Shown here: piece by piece, positions 60,759-64,000 of the stretch | Position numbering within the stretch: the first letter of the stretch is position 1 | Layout of the letters: each line of letters starts with the position of its first letter | Assembly (NCBI RefSeq): GCF_014467015.1 | Contig: NZ_CP058559.1 | Coordinates: 3,596,001 to 3,660,000 of the forward strand | Source: Alkalicella caledoniensis | Lineage (GTDB): Bacteria > Bacillota > Proteinivoracia > Proteinivoracales > Proteinivoracaceae | Direction of reading: 5' to 3' | DNA length: 64,000 nt | Program-made: the position numbers and the translations under genes | Notes under the pieces: generated by a model | Databases searched by the model: none | What the model was told of the DNA's origin: nothing | What the model saw: the letters and a program-made list of their open reading frames with translations, nothing else

Positions 60759-62294
60759 ATGAATATCAACGACTCACTAAAGTACCCACAAAGAAACATA
60801 CGTCATAAAAGAAAAAAATCAAATAAGCTATTATTTATTGTATTCCTTCTTATAGCAACACTTGCAACCCTAGCCTTTGTACCAAGTACCAGTGACACGT
60901 TATATTACTCTAGCGGTTCTGTAAAATACATTGGCCAAAGGGATAATTCCCTAGCCACAGGTTATGGAACATACTACTATACTAACGGTATTTCATTTTA
61001 CCAAGGCTATTGGCTAAATGGGTATGCTCACGGTGAAGGAGATTATTTTACGCCTAATGGGGATTTAGTATATTCTGGTCAGTGGGAAAATGGCTTGATT
61101 ACAGGCTATGGAACTGAGTACTATAATGATGGCTCAGTGAAATACCAAGGCCAATGGCTAGAAGGCGCTTATCATGGTGACGGAACGAAATTTACCCAAG
61201 ACAATATGAAAATATACACTGGGGAATGGAACAAAGGTATACCCCATGGACAAGGACAGCTATTTGATATAAAAGAGAGCCTTATTTATAGTGGAGATAT
61301 GCAAAATGCCCTGCGCCACGGTCAAGGCAAAGAGTACTTCAACGGAAAACTCCATTATGAAGGCCAATGGGAGAATGATGAAATCCTAGATTACTCTGGC
61401 TTCCACTTACCCCAGGGCCAGAAATTATCAGCTGCACTGGGTCAGCATTACTATGAAATATTTAATAAACTAGGATATGAGGAAGCCGTAACAGTTGCTA
61501 CTTCCCTCCTCCCACACTCACAGCTCGTAGAAAGTTCTAGTAATGATAATCACTTTAAATACTTGATGTATCGGTATTTAGAATTTCCCTCCACATACAA
61601 TAGCTCGGTGGTAAGGGATATAATTAAAGAGCTGCAATCTGTTCCTATCACTATCTTAGAAGATCTAGTACAAAGAGGTGTAAAACACAGACTTATAAAT
61701 GGTTCCATAGCAAATCAACCAGAATTCCGGAGTATAGCAGAAAGCATGCGTGGTGTCCCCCTAAAAGATGCCCTTGGCATAGCAAGTCCCCATAACAGGC
61801 TCCTAATTACAAGGCTTGATAGAGGGAATCCCACAAGCACCACCATCCACGAGCTTGGCCATGGTGTAGATTTCTTCCTAATAGATAACCACAGTCAAAC
61901 TGAAGCCTTTGAAAAGCTAAGGAGTGAAGAAGCAGCATCAATGTTTAATAACAGCCTTATAGATACAAGCTATTTCGTAGACTATCCCGAAGAATACTTT
62001 GCTGAATTCTTCACCCAATTCTTCATAAGTGACAGCAAAAAACTTACAGGTGGAGCAAGAAACAACAGTCAAATACAACAAAGGGCTCCTAAAACATATC
62101 AGTATTTCACAGAAAAAATCTTAAACTACCAAAGCCAATACTACCAACACCAAGGAACTAAAAGTGCCGCCACTACTAACCCAATATCCCAGATAACAGC
62201 AAACACAGAATCCACCCCCACCCCACTTTACCTAGAACAAACCCAATCTATACTAATAAACCTAATAGGAAAAATTAGAACCAAACTAAACTAA
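60759..62294 (+). CDS. Membrane-anchored MORN-repeat protein fused to an anthrax-lethal-factor-like zinc protease
   Basis: 511 residues. A basic N-terminus and one membrane helix (~25-42) should place the rest outside. Residues ~50-205 form about seven MORN-type repeats (G-x-G-T-Y-Y-Y, Y-x-G-Q-W patterns). The C-terminal half resembles the catalytic domain of anthrax lethal factor (ATLF family) as I remember it. HELGHGVD has zinc His364 and His368 and Glu365. Tyr405 and Glu412 (in PEEYFAEFF) are spaced like the Tyr and third zinc ligand of lethal factor. A later QRAPKTYQYFTEKI matches the region after them. A Thr/Pro-rich tail follows. Target unknown. Its own promoter (TATAAT 60724-60729) and terminator flank it. 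Confidence 0.85.
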   Translation: MNINDSLKYPQRNIRHKRKKSNKLLFIVFLLIATLATLAFVPSTSDTLYYSSGSVKYIGQRDNSLATGYGTYYYTNGISFYQGYWLNGYAHGEGDYFTPNGDLVYSGQWENGLITGYGTEYYNDGSVKYQGQWLEGAYHGDGTKFTQDNMKIYTGEWNKGIPHGQGQLFDIKESLIYSGDMQNALRHGQGKEYFNGKLHYEGQWENDEILDYSGFHLPQGQKLSAALGQHYYEIFNKLGYEEAVTVATSLLPHSQLVESSSNDNHFKYLMYRYLEFPSTYNSSVVRDIIKELQSVPITILEDLVQRGVKHRLINGSIANQPEFRSIAESMRGVPLKDALGIASPHNRLLITRLDRGNPTSTTIHELGHGVDFFLIDNHSQTEAFEKLRSEEAASMFNNSLIDTSYFVDYPEEYFAEFFTQFFISDSKKLTGGARNNSQIQQRAPKTYQYFTEKILNYQSQYYQHQGTKSAATTNPISQITANTESTPTPLYLEQTQSILINLIGKIRTKLN

Positions 62295-62295
62295 A

Positions 62296-62325
62296 AAAGT
62301 GGCCACCGGCCACTTTATTTTTTTT
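62296..62325 (+). terminator. Terminator after the MORN-protease gene
   Basis: A 9-bp GC-rich stem AAAGTGGCC / GGCCACTTT followed by a T run. Confidence 0.92.
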
Positions 62326-62427
62326 ATATTTACAAGTCTCCCTTTTGCGAGCAATCCTGCCGTCAAAGGCTATCCTCCTCGCGAAGCGTCTCTCAATCCC
62401 TAAGGGAAATCTCCTCCCCCAGGGAAA

Positions 62428-63006
62428 CTACCAACTCACAGTAGTGTTTATCCCCCGAACATACTCCCTCTTATTATGTTCACTCCAAGACAATACACCT
62501 TCTTTTAACAACAATAAAGTTAAAGCATAAACAACCTGACCTGCAGAAGTACTGTTGTAAGAAGTTGTTTCTATGATCTTATCCTCAAAGCGACTTAAAA
62601 TATCAGACCTACGAACAAAACCTTTCTCATCAATGAAATTAAGTATGAAATCAACCATTTCCTGCCCCAGTTCCTGTGAAAACCTTATGGTGGTAGCATA
62701 CTTACTGCTAGGTCTCCTTATGGCAATAGTAACAATACTCTCATGCACCACCCAAGTAGTTCTTTGTATAGGATCATCATCCTCAACCTTTTCCCCACTG
62801 CTGTATGCCTTCCATGCATCTAAAAAACCTTGATAATATTGAATTGCCCGATCAAGATAGAGTATCTTCTTCTGACAGTCAGATAAAAAAGTAGATAAAT
62901 CAGTGGTATTTTCTACGGCTCCTTTGATATTCTTAACTTCAGCTGATTTTATATTATTTAACTCTCTTAGTATCCCTTGCAGATTATCATTACTTATCAC
63001 GCTCAA
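62428..63006 (-). CDS. Unknown protein with a possible C-terminal winged-helix region
   Basis: 192 residues starting at the TTG at 63004-63006, with GGGAG about 9 bases upstream on the minus strand. The first ~75 residues are helical, charged and coiled-coil-like. The C-terminal part (GFVRRSDILSRFEDKIIET..GQVVYALTLLLLKEGVL) has the helix pattern of a small DNA-binding winged helix, but no family is recognised. No membrane segment is present. The gene is convergent with the MORN-protease gene. Confidence 0.58.
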   Translation of the reverse strand: MSVISNDNLQGILRELNNIKSAEVKNIKGAVENTTDLSTFLSDCQKKILYLDRAIQYYQGFLDAWKAYSSGEKVEDDDPIQRTTWVVHESIVTIAIRRPSSKYATTIRFSQELGQEMVDFILNFIDEKGFVRRSDILSRFEDKIIETTSYNSTSAGQVVYALTLLLLKEGVLSWSEHNKREYVRGINTTVSW

Positions 63007-63104
63007 ACCAATCAACTCCCTGGCCTAGTTATTTTATATAATATATATGCAAAGAGTTAATGGGTTATGAAAATACTTATTTTTTATTCTATATTTTTTA
63101 GGGG

Positions 63105-63479
63105 AATTTTGAGGGCAGTTCAAAGGACTAAACTTAAGTCAAAGGAGTCTAACACGGATTTTCAAATAGAGATTACGCAGATTACGCGGACTTGGGAGTG
63201 AGGTTGATGGTCTTTTCTTTTAATAGGCTACAGAAACATCGACTTATTGCTACATGCTGGGTCTAAGATCAAGAAATATACTGCTACATGCTGGGTCCTA
63301 ATTTTTTTGTATGGTTTTGTTGTTGCATTGGTATTATTTTTTATTATAAATGTAGTTTAAACACCAATTTTAAATGAACCTGTCTCATAAGCAATTATGC
63401 TGGGTCAAGAGCTGGGCGAAAACGTCTATCTACTGCTACATGCTGGGTCCTTATATCAGTAAAAAGTAGTCTGTTGGGT
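63105..63479. repeat. Dispersed repeat modules near the window end
   Basis: A block with GATTACGCAGATTACGCGG (63171-63189), embedded in AAATAGA..ACTTG, is the reverse complement of 26243-26274. At least four GCTGGGTC-bearing units lie near 63252-63272, 63284-63300, 63392-63408 and 63430-63450, several preceded by TGCTACAT. No gene is seen. Confidence 0.75.
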
Positions 63480-63880
63480 CATTACCGTGAAAATAATTAT
63501 CTTTAACTATCAGTGATAAAAAAGTCCTTTGAACATAGCGGTTAAAGCTCTTATAAAATCAGTGTTATCAGTGTCCATATGTTTTAATTCAAAAAAGACC
63601 CCACTTACATTACTCTTGGTGCAACTTGGTGCGGTTTTAGTTGGTGTAGATGGTGTCCAAATGTTATAATCTTTTTTTCCATTACCGTGAAGAATAATTA
63701 TCTTTAACAATCAGTAACAAGAAAAAGTCCTTTGAACATAGCAGTTAAATCTCTTATAAAATCAGTGTTATCAGTGTCTATATGTTCTAATTCTAAAAAG
63801 ACCCCACTTACATATCTCTTGGTGAAAAATGGTGCGGTTTTAGTTGGTGTAGATGGTGTCCAAAATGTTTTAATCTTTTG
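63480..63880. repeat. Two tandem ~200-bp repeats
   Basis: Copies at about 63480-63679 and 63680-63880 both start CATTACCGTGAA. They share AGTCCTTTGAACATAGC, AAATCAGTGTTATCAGTGTC, a GACCCCACTTACAT block and a TTGGTG...GATGGTGTCC block. The last two are the reverse complement of the 73-base repeats at 25870 and 26055. A minus-strand frame through copy 1 is open for 66 codons, but with no clear ribosome binding site. Confidence 0.88.
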
Positions 63881-63973
63881 TGCCAGTTAGTGATGAGATT
63901 TTTCGTGAAGTTAGTGGCAATGTTTTTATAATAAGAAAAGCAGACCCAAAGGCCTGCTCTAAAGCGTAAAGCT

Positions 63974-64000
63974 AACTGCGAACTGCGAACTGCGAACTGC
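63974..64000. repeat. Heptanucleotide tandem repeat at the window end
   Basis: Nearly four units of AACTGCG run to the window edge, so the full length is unknown. Confidence 0.85.

Noticed and set aside
63105..64000. CRISPR array
   Set aside because: Repeats are of mixed type, with irregular spacing and no unique equal-length spacers; no cas genes are present.

Overview
The window is AT-rich DNA from an endospore-forming Firmicute, most likely a member of the Clostridia. The evidence is the gene content (spoIIIE/ftsK, spoVS, spoVK, TepA-like, YmdB, RodZ, GlnR-GlnA) and a gene order close to the Bacillus dapA-rnj-tepA-ylzJ-spoIIIE ... ymfK-rodZ-pgsA-cinA-recA-rny-ymdB-spoVS-miaB-mutS-mutL block. 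Promoters are consensus SigA types, ribosome binding sites are strong, and most operons end in clear stem-loop/T-run terminators. The genus cannot be fixed from the sequence alone.

Positions 1-3182 are a rearranged border. Two identical, same-orientation copies of an IS1634-type element flank the last 58 codons of a HIT-family hydrolase gene and an orphan consensus promoter. The second copy abuts the last 30 codons of dapA. From 3.4 to 9.6 kb come RNase J, a TepA/ClpP-like protease, a YlzJ-like protein, UppP and the SpoIIIE/FtsK translocase. From 9.8 to 15.3 kb is a GntR regulator with a BMP-type nucleoside ABC importer. From 15.4 to 17.1 kb is glnR-glnA behind a perfect GlnR operator. From 17.3 to 25.8 kb are a DUF3388 (YmfK-like) protein, RodZ, RimO, PgsA, a membrane protein overlapping a shortened FtsH-like protease, CinA and a membrane metallophosphoesterase.

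From 26.4 to 31.3 kb is a DNA-repair block. LexA-controlled recA and recX are followed by a Mre11/SbcD-like nuclease and a Rad50/SbcC-like ATPase split over separate genes. From 31.3 to 38.6 kb are rny, ymdB, spoVS (SigH promoter), an M19 dipeptidase, a PHP phosphoesterase, a GntR regulator and a VanW/YoaR protein. From 38.6 to 42 kb are a PduL-type phosphotransacylase and a PplA-like flavolipoprotein with its flavin transferase ApbE, suggesting extracellular electron transfer. From 42 to 50.1 kb are miaB, mutS, mutL, a methyltransferase, miaA and hfq. From 50.3 to 54.3 kb are spoVK with a small GTPase, an unknown membrane protein and a CPxC peptide, then an YnbB-like PLP enzyme. From 54.3 to 56 kb is the divergent SOS pair lexA / yneA-yneB with LexA boxes between them.

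From 56 kb to the end the window is accessory in character: sparse small unknown genes, many of them membrane proteins, and a lone tRNA-Trp. It also holds a membrane-anchored MORN protein fused to an anthrax-lethal-factor-like zinc protease, and large intergenic stretches built from dispersed modular repeats. Related repeat modules also fill the 0.6-kb gap before recA.
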